A stretch of DNA of 64,000 nucleotides, taken from Glandiceps talaboti. Taxonomy: Eukaryota > Hemichordata > Enteropneusta > Spengelidae. A model generated the notes under the pieces. It had not been told where the DNA came from. It ran no database searches and worked only from the letters and a program-made list of their open reading frames with translations. The position numbers were made by a program, and so were the translations under genes. Location of the stretch: contig NC_135556.1 of assembly GCF_964340395.1 (NCBI RefSeq), positions 15,575,600-15,639,599 of the forward strand, given 5' to 3'. Shown here one piece after another: positions 52,402 to 64,000 of this stretch (position 1 is its first letter; every line of letters begins with the position of its first letter).

Positions 52402-54352
52402 TTAGAATAATACAAGTGTAGCATGGTTTATTGTGATTTACAAGTGATGTTTCCTTACACCGTATGTATGCCCAAGGACATTATCAGGAAATTAAAACGA
52501 AATTGCCACCAGTGTCTGGAATGAAATAACCCTTTAACTTTAAATAAACCAGGGTATTTATCAAGAATGTGTATTTTCTGTTCTATCATATGAAATTCGT
52601 CGTTTTGAGGACGCACCCACATGCTGTTACACCAACCCAAATACCAGAAAACCGTCTTGCCCATCAACAGTGTCACATACGTACTTCTTGTCATAAATGC
52701 TTAGCATTTGAGTATTGAGACACACACTACGTGTATGTATATCAAATAGTGCATAGAAAGCGAAAACAGAAATGCGTTGACAAATTGGACAATGTTATCC
52801 CCATTACGTGCCATACATGATTATTTGACTTGAAAATGACGTATGGTTATTTCTCTTTGTTTCTAGTAAACTTACCGTACTAAAATGGTTTTATGTTCTG
52901 TATTGTTCACCGATCGAGGGAACCGTCAGCTTGGCAGTAGTGCAGTGGATGGGTGGCGTGGGGTGGCTGTAATCTCACCAGATTCATATTGTAAACGAAT
53001 ATATAGTTATTGAACGTTCGTTTTACTGTAACTGTGTATCTTAGATGTAAAGGGGGCATAGGTTGAGTTTATATGGATGTAATTTTCGCTGCACATCAAA
53101 AAGATTTAAAACTACATACTGAAGAATAATTAACCGTCATTTGCTAATGACAGACACAAACCTGTAGACGACTGTTTATGCCATCGATGGCTTGATTATG
53201 TTTGAATAGTTAAATTGCAGATTTCCACAACTGTATCCAGAATTAGCTGAACTCAATACATGTCTCCGATCTTTAATTGTTATTGCTTATATTCAAATAT
53301 GGCATATTCCAGGTCGCTAAGTTAAGAGTTACGTAGAATGATACGTATGCAAGATGAAAACCGTTAAACACATGGAGACGTAGTTGCCCTACATAAAATA
53401 CAGATAGAATATATAGAAAAGTGATATATTATACACGCAGCTAATATAATTCTAAAAACAAATAAAACATCCACGTAAAACACCAGAATAAAAACAGTTC
53501 TAAAAATACAAAGTACAACGGCCAAAATTGTCCATTATATAAATCCGATGAAAAGAAAACTGCGGAAAGTACAGAGATGCAGGTCGTAAAATTATATGAC
53601 GAAATGTACACGAAAGCAAATGAAGATAATGGAGACAATGTATACACCGGCTATTAATATACTTCCATGGAAGGAGGCACAACACTTTGGCCATTTGGCC
53701 ATTAATTTTCTAAATCTGGGATACGAAAAGATCTCTCTGGTGGCTGAAGTTCAAAGTACTAAGACATTATGTGACGTGTATCACCCACTATTCCAAAAAC
53801 AGCATAGCATTAAGAATTAATGTTAACACTGATTCCATACAACTGTGGTAATTTGTCTGCTAGACAAGTATCTTGGATCCACAAATATTAGCATGGAATA
53901 GTGCGCCCTCTTGAGTGGTACAAGAGAAAGTTTAAATCTCGTTACTGAGTACGGTCAACTTTATTAGGAACTTTCATCAGAGATGGGCACTTCTGGCTGC
54001 TATATTTGTTCCCCTTACCATTATGTACACACGAAAATATACAAGTAGATGCCGGAGTGACTACGCTGTGGCGTCTATAGCCTGTGAACAAAAACGAATG
54101 CACCGTATACATATGGTCGTGAAGGATATACGGTATACGAATATATCAACCAACTTAAACACACAGCTTCCATCCACACAAGGGAGATCAATGTTTCATC
54201 GGGAGAGACAGACCGACAGACACTCACATACTAAAGAGACTGACGGACAGACAGGTAGACAGACAGACAGACAGATGTACGGACAGACTAACAAAACAAC
54301 AGAAGTAAGAAAATGTAGTGACACGTCAGCCTTTTTGAATGTGCACATCTAA

Positions 54353-54458
54353 TGTAATGTAATGTAATGTCATGTCATGTCATGTCATGTCATGTCATGT
54401 CATGTCATGTAATGTAATGTAATGTAATGTAATGTAATGTAATGTAATGTAATGTAAT
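54353..54458. repeat. (ATGTA)n/(ATGTC)n pentanucleotide array
   Basis: ATGTA units, a block of nine ATGTC units, then ATGTA again: a homogenised core inside an older array. Confidence 0.93.
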
Positions 54459-56388
54459 AAATGATATGGTTGACAGTAACAGGAGGTGTTGTAATGTTTT
54501 CTTTGTAACACAAGCGCCAGGTCAAGTAAATGGTGTGTATCTTACGAGGTAGACTATACTAGATGGATGCAGTATGATAATGTCACAGCTTGAGTTACAC
54601 GCATTTGTTTTGATATACTACTTGTTCCTGACCTTAAAGTGACCCCTTGGTAATGCAGAAGATAATCTAATACAAACAGAACGTCTGGATTCCGTCTCCA
54701 AAGTCACGTCAGTTTTATTTTACACTCAAGTTATCAGTAACTACGAGATACCCCATTGCAGTGTTTTTTGTACTATGTACACATATATGTGGTGAAAAAC
54801 TATGCCTGTATCGTTAGCGGTCGTTGTAAAAAAACCCTCTTGTGTGTTGTACTTCTTATAGCATTTTAAGTCTGTCAAACGTACAAATATCATACTATTT
54901 TCAAATAATCAGTTAAATGCAAGTTAAGATAAAAGTTGTTTACATTGATTGAAACATTTTGATTGTCACTTAATAATTTGTAGAAAAAATACCATTTGAA
55001 AATTGATCTGACTGGATGATGGATATTAATGCGATACTAAACAGCGAGGAAGTGTACTATTACCGTTATTAGACGAAACTAGCCAGAGGAAACAGGAAGG
55101 AAGAAATGTGGTAATTCAACATGTGTGAGAACGATAACATGGAAAATATTCTCCCTGGCATTTTGGGGGAAACCCCGGGTTTTCCCGTGTAAACTTTACA
55201 TGTAAACAAAACCGCATTTCTCCCACGTTTCCGTTCAGTGTAAAAGTTTAGAGGTCACGTGTCAAGGCAAGGCATTGCAGGGGAATCGTAATACCAGGTG
55301 TTCTCATATAATTTTAGTTCGGAGCTTTATTATAACATCACATGTATGTTTTAAGATCTCTTTAATATTTATGGTATGACTGTAACATTCACTATCTTTT
55401 CTGTTTAGTCTTCGTGTTACGGTACGGTATGGTACACGTGTTGCATGGGCTGGTGAAAACGACTTTACTGGATCCCTGAAGGATAAAGAAATGAAGCCAA
55501 GATTTTAAAACCCGCTTGCCCTTTTCCCCCTTTGACGTGACTATCTAAATATTAACTAAGTACCACAGTCACACCGTGGTGACTTTTTAACAACAATTGA
55601 CAATCAATCAACAATTATGCTTTCATGTGGAGGTGAATTTGGTATTACGTGAACGCAGCAGTAGTCGGAATTGTACAAACCCCAATTTATAGACTATTAA
55701 AGCAAAATATATTGCACGGCAAGGTCATGTCCTACTACCGGCAACAACTCCATCGCTGACGCCCGTTGGAACATCGTGATCACATGCACGACACCAACAA
55801 CCATCACCGATCATCACCCAGGGCATCACCACCACAATGGTAGCCGAGTCAATTGTCTTGGTTTTGATACACCGAGAGCTTCTTGATGCATCAAGTGTAA
55901 ATTCTCTGGGCTATCACATCAACCACTATAACATAAGTACTTCACTATATTTACCAAAAAATATTACACCCAGGTAAGAAGATAAGACTAACTACCGAAA
56001 GCCAGTACAGTGTCAGTTCGTACGGCGCATCTAAAAACCCCGTGGTCGAGTTTTAACTTATGGTACGTGCGCATCCGCTCTCGCACATTATATTAATCAT
56101 CCTCTGCATGCAGATTGTAGGTCACTCGTGTGGTACGTCTTGGGTTTTGATGTAACGCAGTTGTATCGTCTTTCGACGTTTCACTTATATGACATACATC
56201 GTACTTCCTGCTTTCTTCGAACTGTTAGTAGTTGGTAAATCCCCCATTGAATCACCTCTTTTGCATCAAACTACATGCACACAAGTGGCTTATTTGAGAA
56301 TTAGCACACCCAGAGTGTAGATCGTAATCTTATCCATGTATCACGAGTACATACATTACTTTGTTAATTGTCAATCGGTCTAGCTCAG

Positions 56389-56397
56389 TATATATAT
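56389..56397 (+). promoter_or_regulatory. TATA box of gene 3
   Basis: TATATATAC 57-65 bases before the chosen ATG at 56454. This gives a short 5' UTR of about 35 bases and rules out the in-frame ATG at 56361, which lies upstream of it. Confidence 0.55.
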
Positions 56398-56453
56398 ACA
56401 GCGCGGACACGAGACTTGCCGCTTACTCTAAGCTTGAACGAAGACTAAAAATT

Positions 56454-56929
56454 ATGTACTGCAGTGGTGTGAGTGCCATTTTGCTGTTGTCAGCAGTCTT
56501 GACTGTACACAGTCAACGTCGAGATTCCAAGATGTCTCAGGAAAATCAAAGAGAAATAACAGCTGAAAGTCAGGCACTATTAGCGAAGTTTGAACCGTAC
56601 CAATCATCCAAATCAGAGATTGTTTTCCTCGTTGACAATTCTGGCAGCATTGGAGCACCTAATTTCCACTTCGAAATCGACTTTATTCGTCACGTGTCCA
56701 CGATATTCAGCATTTCAGAAGACGAAGTTCGCGTTGCTGTGGTAACGTATTCGGACTCTAACAAGATCATCCGCCATATTGATTATATTGGTGACCCCGT
56801 TGGTAAAAACAAGTGTTCTTTATTGGGAGATCTGAGTGACATTTTGTTTACTGGTGGTTGGACCGATACTAAAGGGGCACTGATAGAAGCACAGAATATA
56901 TTACAACAAGCAAGACCAACTGTACAAAG
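56454..56929 (+). CDS. SVEP1-like: Gene 3 exon 1: signal peptide and first part of vWA
   Basis: MYCSGVSAILLLSAVLTVHS Q is the signal peptide. EIVFLVDNSGSIGAPNFHFE carries the metal motif. Ends phase 2 before GTAAGG. Confidence 0.87.
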
Positions 56930-59900
56930 GTAAGGTATATGATAAACTGATGTTACATACACCAAACTATTAAGGACCCGCTCATTGTGAACGGGGTGGG
57001 GGTTGGGGTTGGAGTAATACTGTGTGTGTTTACAAAGCCACTGTTTTGAAATGTTACTTGAAGGAGGGCTCTCATTGTACAAAGAGCTTTTGAAGAGTTG
57101 CACTGGAAAGAAAGAGTTGTCACAGACAATTTTAAACAAAACCGGTATGATTATCTAGAATTTTCTCCTATTGTAAATAATACGTGATATATAACGCATG
57201 TACTTATTTCCTAAAACTGGAGGAGGGGTTTTTCTTCGTACTCTCTTTCGTGCACGTAAATATATATCATGTATATTATGTAAGATAGTATACTATTCAA
57301 TAATTATATATATAGTTATACAACATTTCTACGAAGAGAATAATTGCAGTAATACTATGTATATATGTGTACTGGGAATTACATTTTCTGTTGCTTTACT
57401 GAATTCTTTCTGTTATCCATATCGGACTCTTATAAATATTACCATCTTTACGTGGAAATTTTGTCTTTGGATATCGAACGGAGTGGGTGGTGGGTGGTTC
57501 TATTGAAAACCCGTATTCAGACATCGCACCTCCCCCAACCGCCTCCAGCCTTACTCAGGAAAGGTTCTCGGTCCACATAGTTAGTATCAGTGGTATCTAA
57601 TCAGCTTTAAAGATTACTTGCCGTAGTATGTTTGTTTTGATGGTTCTATCAGTGAAACAACAATACATGGCTTACACATATTCTGATTTACATATACGCA
57701 GATATTAGCAGATTTGACCAGCGATTGCTGTGATAATACTGGGGTATAACATAACTTTGTTGCATGTACATGCACTGGAGTCTCCAACTTGGCATCGACA
57801 ATAATAGTGAATGTTTGTTACTGCTGCCACACTAAATATTTCAAACATAACGTGGAGGTCAAATCAGAGTACAATCAGAAACATTTAAAGAGGGGGTTGT
57901 TGTGTTTGTTTGTCTTTGTCAAATTCAGACAGTGGTGACGTAATATAGTAGTATGACAAAAGCAAAGTACATTGTAATACAGTCCGATAGAGGGACTGTG
58001 ATTGTAACAACGTTGTCAAAATAAGACACTGGTTTCTTTTGATACCTGTATGTAAATGAACTACTTTAACAGTGTATACATGTTATGAAGAACTTGTATA
58101 TAATAAGGTTACAAAGTTCAGATGAAATATATAAAATAACATTGAAGTATATGATATATGGGACAATGAAGTAAGGTTAGCCTCGATAAGTTAGGTATTT
58201 TACTCCCTGGTTGTTCCTGCTTCGTCAGAACGCATGTGTACGTTTTTGCCATATCATTGGATATCTGGGATCAAGTCGTGATGATCAGCTAATATTGATC
58301 TGTATTTACAAGGTTCGCGACGAGGTTGATGGGAAATGTCGTGTATTAGAATGTGATTAACTATTTCGAGAATACACCCAATGACAATTTCATAACCTAC
58401 TAAATTTTATCACTCACACACAAGGAAGAACACGACTTAAATTACTGTGTACGAAAATGACATCAAAATAGGTCTTGTCAAATAAAACGGAATTTCCTAG
58501 CATTCTATGTATATCCCAATCTCATTCACTCAATATGCATCCTGTAAATGAGATGTGACAAGGAAATAACCGGGGGAAATAACAGCAAAATAAAGGTGCC
58601 AATACATTTAACATTTCCTTTTGTATAGATACACTTTCCTGTTTCCTTGTCCCATTTCCCTTTACATGTTCTACTTTCATTTGTGCATGTACTGCATATG
58701 TTGTTAAAAACCAGATTTGTGTACTTTTCAGATCCATGCAGTTATTTTGTTCTTTCTCATCGATATTTTTTTTGTTATCGTCAACAGAACAGAACCAAGT
58801 AATATACAGTTTCACACCCTTCTCGATCCCATCACACATGTTACAAAGATAAAGTGTTTCGTCAGATGACGTTATGTTCTAAGTTCGTCTTGACCGACAA
58901 ATCCAGATTTCTACTGCCAGATATAAAATTGATTATTTTACAGAAAGAAAATAGAAAATCAACTGAAACCGATCAAAAGCCAACTTACTTTCTGAGTGTA
59001 AGATGTGGAAAAGTTCTCATAAGAACGACTCACAATTTTTTTTTCATTATCCTTTCCAGGCTCATCGTACTTCTAACTGATGGAGAGTCAAATAAAGGAG
59101 ATCCCATTCCAGTGGCGAGAAATATTCGTAACAGTGGGATAGAAATCATCGCAGTCGGTGTCGGCAATATCAATGAGAATGAATTGAATGCTATAGCGAC
59201 TATACCAAATGTATTTATCCTAGATACATTGTCAGAGATAGAAAAATTAGCCCAAAGAATCAAAAATGGTATGTATGTATGTATTGTAGAGATTTCTAAC
59301 TAGTCTTTCCCATCTCCATCAATTTTCTCACTCGATTTCGGAGGTTTTCAAAAAATTGCACCTGAAGACTTCTTTCCGTTACATAATTGAGTGTATCAGA
59401 AAATGCATTAATTTTATACCTCATGCAGGTTGCGCCCGCGCGCAGCATGACATGACATCATCATCACATCACATCACATCACCACAAACACATGTACATA
59501 ATCTACAAAATGTACATAATGCTAAAGATCTGAATACGATTTGTGAATTTTTTTAACCCTTAGATGTCAGAGAGACAACTTGGGATCTCTCAGTTGGTGA
59601 AAGTTCCTGCAATACTCTCTGCACAGAAGGTTACGACTGTTGTGATGACTTGGCGACTTGTTCTTGTGGTACGAGAAGTGGTAAACATCAATGCGCATGT
59701 CAGCCAGGTTACACTGGGAGTGGATATCGCGGACATTGCGAAGGTAATATTTATATTATATTATATATATTATTACTTACGATCAGGCATAAAGGTATGA
59801 AATAAATTGGACGTGTAAAACGTAGCATTTCATCTTTTCTATTTTTGATTTATCACTTCCCACATTTTAAATAAATATAGCGTTGATTCATACCTAACGC

Positions 59901-60404
59901 TAAGTACAGCGTAGGAAAGAGTCTTTTCCGATTTAGTTTCACGCTCCAAAATGTACTCTACATGTACCAAATCTCGATTGTGTACTTTTTCTTTATGGAT
60001 TTCTGTATGCCCACGTCTTCAGTACCTATAATATTAGTGTATACAGGTTCAATGGTTTGTATGAAACGCCTGTCTTAATACTTAAGATATGATTTCCATT
60101 TATATAAATTTGATTCAACAGTGTGTCCAAGGGGAACGTACAAATCGAGTTATGGATACCTGGATTGCACTGCCTGCCCTTTGAACGCTAATACTTTCGA
60201 CGTTGGAAGTACCGCCATAACACAGTGTCACTGCAAACCAGGTTACATAGGACAGCCGGGACAAAACTGTACAGGTAAGATTTAGTTGCTACAGTAAAAT
60301 AAATTTCGCAAAACGATGGTTACTGATCGTTATTCAAGTGCAATCGGTTACGCCAATCCATGCAAACTAACCAGCCAACATACGTGGGTTCGACTGACAG
60401 ACTG

Positions 60405-60449
<45 letters not shown>

Positions 60450-61644
60450 CACACACACAACATTCATATATACAGAACAATCAACTCGTTTAATTAATGT
60501 GTAATATTGTTGCTAAGAATAAACACTTAATTGAACCCTCTTCATAATTGTTTGGGTTAAATCGATTGATTTTCTTGAAAGTGTGGTCGGTCTCCATAAA
60601 TTAAGCGAAGTATATGGGAAGTAAGTGTTTTTACCTATGGAGAAAATATGGAAATGTTGAGTTGTAATCAGTTATTTGCCTATTGTAGAATCTCATGATA
60701 CCCACACTTTACCGGTCATGATCGATGATAATGTGCCATAATGATCTTATCATACATGTGTATGTATCAGTTGTTAGGTGTCCAGCTTTGTCAGCGCCCC
60801 CTGGAGGCTACGTTTTCGATTGTCAAAATACGTACGGCGACTCCTGTAAATTCAAGTGTGATGAGAGACTCTACCGTCCAACCCCTGGTGGTTCCCGACA
60901 ACGAAACTGTTTGGAAGATGGTCGATGGTCTGGGAACCCGTTTACATGTACAAGTAAGTATATTCGTCTTGGAGTCTGAGGGCGCTCGTCGTGGTGGCAT
61001 GAGCATTATCACAACTTTGAGCTTTCCCGCTATGGTTTGTTGAATAATAGTTGAAGGAGACGGCATCAGGGCAAACATAAGCTTTCCGGCAAGGAAAATC
61101 TTTGGCTACACCTATATTTTAACCGTGCGTTACTAGTAATTGCACGCGGTACGATGAAAGGTTAACTTATAGAATTGCAGTGACCCTGTGAACAATATGT
61201 TTTAACAAATGTGTTTTATCTAATAATATTTCAATGTTCATTTCCCTCACAGAGATCACATGTGACGCGTTATCAACGCCAACCAATGGGGATAAAGTGT
61301 GTGACAATGCTGACAATTCTATTGGATCTACTTGTACATTTACATGTAATAGAGGTTATGACCTTAAAGGATCCAGTCATTTGACCTGTGAACTTGACGG
61401 TGGAATAGAGAATTGGAGTGGAGAAGAACCGATGTGTAAACGTAAGATTAATCTCACAATATGCTGTTGATGTACAAAGTATGGAAAGTAGTCTGAAAAA
61501 AATTCAGTACATTAAAAAATCGCGATACCCCTAAAATTCTAGGAATATTTTCAAATCTGAATTATGTTCATATGTAACACTTTCTTCGCTACAGAATAGC
61601 GAACATTTAATTACGGCAATCCGTTGTGTGCATATGCATGCATG

Positions 61645-61711
<67 letters not shown>

Positions 61712-63886
61712 GCGTACATGTGTGTGTATGATATTAATATAGTTAGGAACGTGTTTCTTTTTCAACAGCCAGGACATGTCCCCCTCTTGATGGTAAGAAA
61801 CACATGAAAATAAAGCCACCAGCCTGTGAAACCAGTTCGATGCCGTTTAGATCAGTCTGTGTGTATAGATGTGAAGATGGCTACGAGCTACATGGAACAG
61901 ATACACGAGAGTGCTTAGCAACGGGAGAGTGGTCAGATGATGACACACCAAGGATATGCAAAGGTAAGAATTATATCTTTTTGCTTTGATTTTAAAACAA
62001 AAAGTTTTCATCTACATGACACTGTAGTTGATGGCGTATATGAAACTGCGGATGTATTTATTAATGAAGAACAGAAGTGTTTTAGTATAGGGATTAGCTG
62101 GTCAAAGGTTGAAAAGTGCGCAACATTAATCCTTTTCATCGGCATTTTCCAGTCAGGATTTGTTTACGACTTCATTCTCCCACGTTTCATCTGCCAATTC
62201 AAAGATCATCCAGTCCTAAACAAGGTACGGCCCCGAGAAGAGCCTACCGTTGATTAACTGGATCTAGTGTGTGACTGATTGCTTAATTAATTGATTGATT
62301 GATTGATTAATTGAATGATTGGTCAATCTAACACTTCTGATTCACTTCTGACTTGCTTGTTGTTTGTTTGTTTGTTTGTTTGTTTGTTTGTTTGTTTGTT
62401 TGACTGACTGACTGACTGACTGACTGACTGACTGACTGACTGATCGATCGATCGATCGATCCATTGATTAATTGATATTTCACCGGATGTGGATTTCTGT
62501 CACATTTCGCTATGAATAGTTTCGAAATGTGTACGTAGGACATAGAAAGAGGAGCAATATCATGCAATGGAGTTATAAAGAGAACAATCCAATTTTAAGT
62601 TGGCCTCTTTGTGTCTTATGTGATGTTATCAATTGAAACTCGAGTTCTTTCTTTCAGATACCGAACCACCAAAACTACGCAACTGTCCAGGTGATATCGT
62701 TAGAACTACCGATCTGCACAAAGCAACAGCCAGGATATCATGGAATCCACCAAAAGCTACTGACAACACTGGAGTTGAACCAACCGTAACGACGTTTCCA
62801 CGTAAAATAAAACCACCCCATTGGTTTCAAGTAGGAGACACGGAAGTGACGTATATAGCAATGGATGACGAGGATTTGGTATCCACGTGTCGGTTCACAG
62901 TTACCGTGAAAGGTACAACTACTAAAATTGTTGTGTAACATATTTGGTGTGTATGAGAAGGAAGCGGGTCATATCTGAAACCGAAAAAAACACGAAAACA
63001 ATTGGGAGGATATAAGTACACAATAATTCTGACTAAAACTTACGGCTAGTACCAAATTCTCGGTTTGAAAAACCCGAGGTAGTATTTCAAGTGATGAGGT
63101 TAAATATTTGCTGGGTCAATATTTGTCCGCACGGAATATTACTAGTTTCTTCACCGCTTACCCCATTGTAATATCTAATTAGGGTAAGTTCTTTCATGGC
63201 TTCAAGGTTGTACAAATTGTCACCGTGTTATCATAAATCATGTTATCTCAATAATGACTCATTTTTATTGTCAACATTTTAGATCAAGAGCCACCACAAG
63301 TAATATTCTGTCCGAATGATCTAGAAATCAAAAGTGCTACAAGAATAGTAAATGTCACCTGGAACGAGCCTAGATTCCTTGATAACGTTGACCGGCCTGA
63401 AGATTTAACAATTCACGTTAACCGCCATTCGGGATCTGATTTCTACTGGGGTGAGCCATCGCCAATCAATTACAAGGTTCGAGATACTAGTGGCAACGTG
63501 GCTTACTGCAACTTTACAGTCAATGTTAAACGTGAGTAGACAGTGTGATTATTTGATTTATCAGTTTACCTTTATTTTTGGAATTGGCATAGCTTGTGAA
63601 CATTTGCCAAGTATCTGTTTCTAAATATATATGTATATTTTATGTTAAATAGAGCACGCGTGTCCGTACGAATCAGCACCAGAGAATGGAGCACTGTCTT
63701 GCGAGACTTGGCTTGGTGGTCAGTTTTGTGGCGTATCTTGCCATGACAAATATGAGTTCGTATTCGAACCGGAACAGATATACTACTGCCGTCAGGATCC
63801 CATCACCCAGACTGGTGAATGGAGACCAGCACCACTGGCTCCAAGATTCGGCAAGGAATTTCAATTTCCTTGGCCAGACTGTGCAA
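56454..63886 (+). CDS. SVEP1-like: Gene 3: tandem paralogue of gene 2, SVEP1-like (10 exons seen, continues past the window)
   Basis: Ten exons joined in frame give 774 residues, the same total as the first ten exons of gene 2. Order: signal peptide 1-20; vWA with metal motif DNSGS, Thr in WTDTKGALIEA and LTDG; EGF-like; ephrin-receptor-like; CCP 1-3; HYR 1-2; CCP 4. Intron phases equal those of gene 2 at every junction. Exon 4 differs from its gene 2 partner at about 18 of 153 bases by eye, while the vWA proteins are more diverged (roughly 60%). All reading frames are open. Whether gene 3 also ends in pentraxin and VWD cannot be seen here. Confidence 0.88.
59060..59268 (+). CDS. SVEP1-like: Gene 3 exon 2: second part of vWA
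   Basis: Phase 2 to 1: LIVLLTDGESNKGDPIPVAR, IIAVGVGNINENEL, PNVFILDTLSEIEKLAQ. The donor GTATGT is followed by two further GTAT units. Confidence 0.9.
59564..59743 (+). CDS. SVEP1-like: Gene 3 exon 3: EGF-like module
   Basis: 180 bases, phase 1-1: SCNTLCTEGYDCCDDLATCS, CACQPGYTGSGYRGHCE. Confidence 0.85.
60122..60274 (+). CDS. SVEP1-like: Gene 3 exon 4: ephrin-receptor-like module
   Basis: 153 bases, phase 1-1: CPRGTYKSSYGYLDCTACPL, CHCKPGYIGQPGQNCTG. Confidence 0.87.
60405..60448. repeat. (GACA)n microsatellite
   Basis: About ten GACA units running into CA units, gene 3 intron 4. Confidence 0.93.
60771..60953 (+). CDS. SVEP1-like: Gene 3 exon 5: CCP 1
   Basis: 183 bases, phase 1-1: RCPALSAPPGGYVFDCQNTY, CKFKCDERLYRPTPGG, GRWSGNPFTC. 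Confidence 0.88.
61253..61441 (+). CDS. SVEP1-like: Gene 3 exon 6: CCP 2
   Basis: 189 bases, phase 1-1: ITCDALSTPTNGDKVC, CTFTCNRGYDLKGSSHLTC, ENWSGEEPMC. One codon shorter than in gene 2. Confidence 0.88.
61649..61704. repeat. (GT)n microsatellite
   Basis: About 28 GT units in gene 3 intron 6. Confidence 0.95.
61769..61963 (+). CDS. SVEP1-like: Gene 3 exon 7: CCP 3
   Basis: 195 bases, phase 1-1: RTCPPLDGKKHMKIKPPAC, CVYRCEDGYELHGTDTREC, TGEWSDDD. Confidence 0.88.
62359..62460. repeat. (TTTG)n, (GACT)n and (GATC)n compound array
   Basis: About ten TTTG units, ten GACT units and five GATC units in direct succession, gene 3 intron 7. Confidence 0.93.
62658..62912 (+). CDS. SVEP1-like: Gene 3 exon 8: HYR 1
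   Basis: 255 bases, phase 1-1: DTEPPKLRNCPGDIVRTTDL, ISWNPPKATDNTGVEP, TEVTYIAMDDEDLVSTCRFT. Confidence 0.88.
63283..63531 (+). CDS. SVEP1-like: Gene 3 exon 9: HYR 2
   Basis: 249 bases, phase 1-1: DQEPPQVIFCPNDLEIKSAT, VTWNEPRFLDNVDR, VRDTSGNVAYCNFTVN. Confidence 0.88.
63653..63886 (+). CDS. SVEP1-like: Gene 3 exon 10: CCP 4
   Basis: 234 bases, phase 1-1: ACPYESAPENGALSCETWLG, FCGVSCHDKYEFVFEPEQIY, PDCA. Followed by GTAAGT; the next exon is outside the window. Confidence 0.86.
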
Positions 63887-64000
63887 GTAAGTTGTAAAAT
63901 AGATGGATGCGTTTGGTGGATTGGTTTGGTTGATAACCATGTTGGTAGATTGACAAATGGATGACTGATTAACTGATTATTGATTATTGTGTACAGTAAT

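Larger units (their letters stand above)
51526..56453. other. Intergenic region between genes 2 and 3
   Basis: Contains the gene 2 3' UTR, a Harbinger-type MITE (52049-52401), an ATGTA/ATGTC array (54353-54458) and the gene 3 promoter. The remaining sequence is AT-rich without exon signals that I could support. Confidence 0.65.

Noticed and set aside
53441-54352. Several 60-110 codon frames between genes 2 and 3
   Set aside because: No signal peptide, domain, splice context or codon pattern; AT-rich or partly GACA-repeat sequence.
56361-56453. Upstream in-frame ATG of gene 3
   Set aside because: It precedes the TATA box and would put 31 polar residues ahead of a good signal peptide starting at 56454.
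62001-62257. Open frame continuing from gene 3 exon 7 region (61937-62257)
   Set aside because: It runs in a different frame across the exon end and into the intron; GTAAGA at 61964 is a good donor and HYR 1 follows in phase.

Overview
The window is eukaryotic and almost certainly from an invertebrate bilaterian animal. Genes are split into many short exons with GT-AG introns. The encoded proteins are large secreted mosaics of sushi (CCP), EGF, HYR, vWA, pentraxin and von Willebrand type D modules. Introns are crowded with microsatellites (GTAT, AC, AT, AAC and pentanucleotide arrays), MITE-like elements and one LINE. I cannot fix the phylum from sequence alone; a lophotrochozoan or an ambulacrarian/cephalochordate-type deuterostome would fit.

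Three multi-exon genes lie on the + strand. Gene 1 (3624-23646, 26 exons, 1337 aa by exon tracing) looks complete: signal peptide, five CCPs, eight EGFs, a cysteine-rich ephrin-receptor-like module, three EGFs, two CCPs, two HYRs, a CCP, a short linker, one GCC2/GCC3 module and a short acidic tail. Gene 2 (29300-51525, 29 exons, 2117 aa) also looks complete. Its first two thirds follow vertebrate SVEP1 in order: vWA, EGF-like, ephrin-receptor-like, three CCP, two HYR, one CCP, three GCC2/GCC3, six EGF, pentraxin. Instead of SVEP1's long CCP array it then carries four EGFs, a vWC, and a VWD-C8-TIL block of the BMPER/von Willebrand type. Gene 3 (56454 to beyond the window end) is a tandem paralogue of gene 2. 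Its ten visible exons match gene 2 exon for exon, and both sets sum to 2323 coding bases. A fourth gene, minus strand, begins at position 119 and leaves the window at base 1; only a signal peptide and a short stretch are seen.

Between genes 1 and 2 sits a 3.7 kb element with about 170-bp, nearly identical terminal inverted repeats and an internal 146-bp minisatellite (24635-28304). A 5'-truncated LINE (25096-27453, minus strand) is inserted in it and flanked by a 13-bp target-site duplication. A MITE-like inverted repeat ends about 10 bp upstream of gene 2's TATA box. The 51.5-56.4 kb intergenic stretch holds a Harbinger-type MITE with TTA duplications and a pentanucleotide array, but no gene I can support.

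All three proteins appear to be secreted or extracellular-matrix adhesion/recognition proteins. Nearly every exon is symmetrical class 1-1, the usual substrate for exon shuffling, so the locus reads as a cluster grown by tandem duplication and module exchange. Exon boundaries were traced by hand from splice sites and reading-frame closure; domain names come from cysteine spacing and family knowledge, not from a search.
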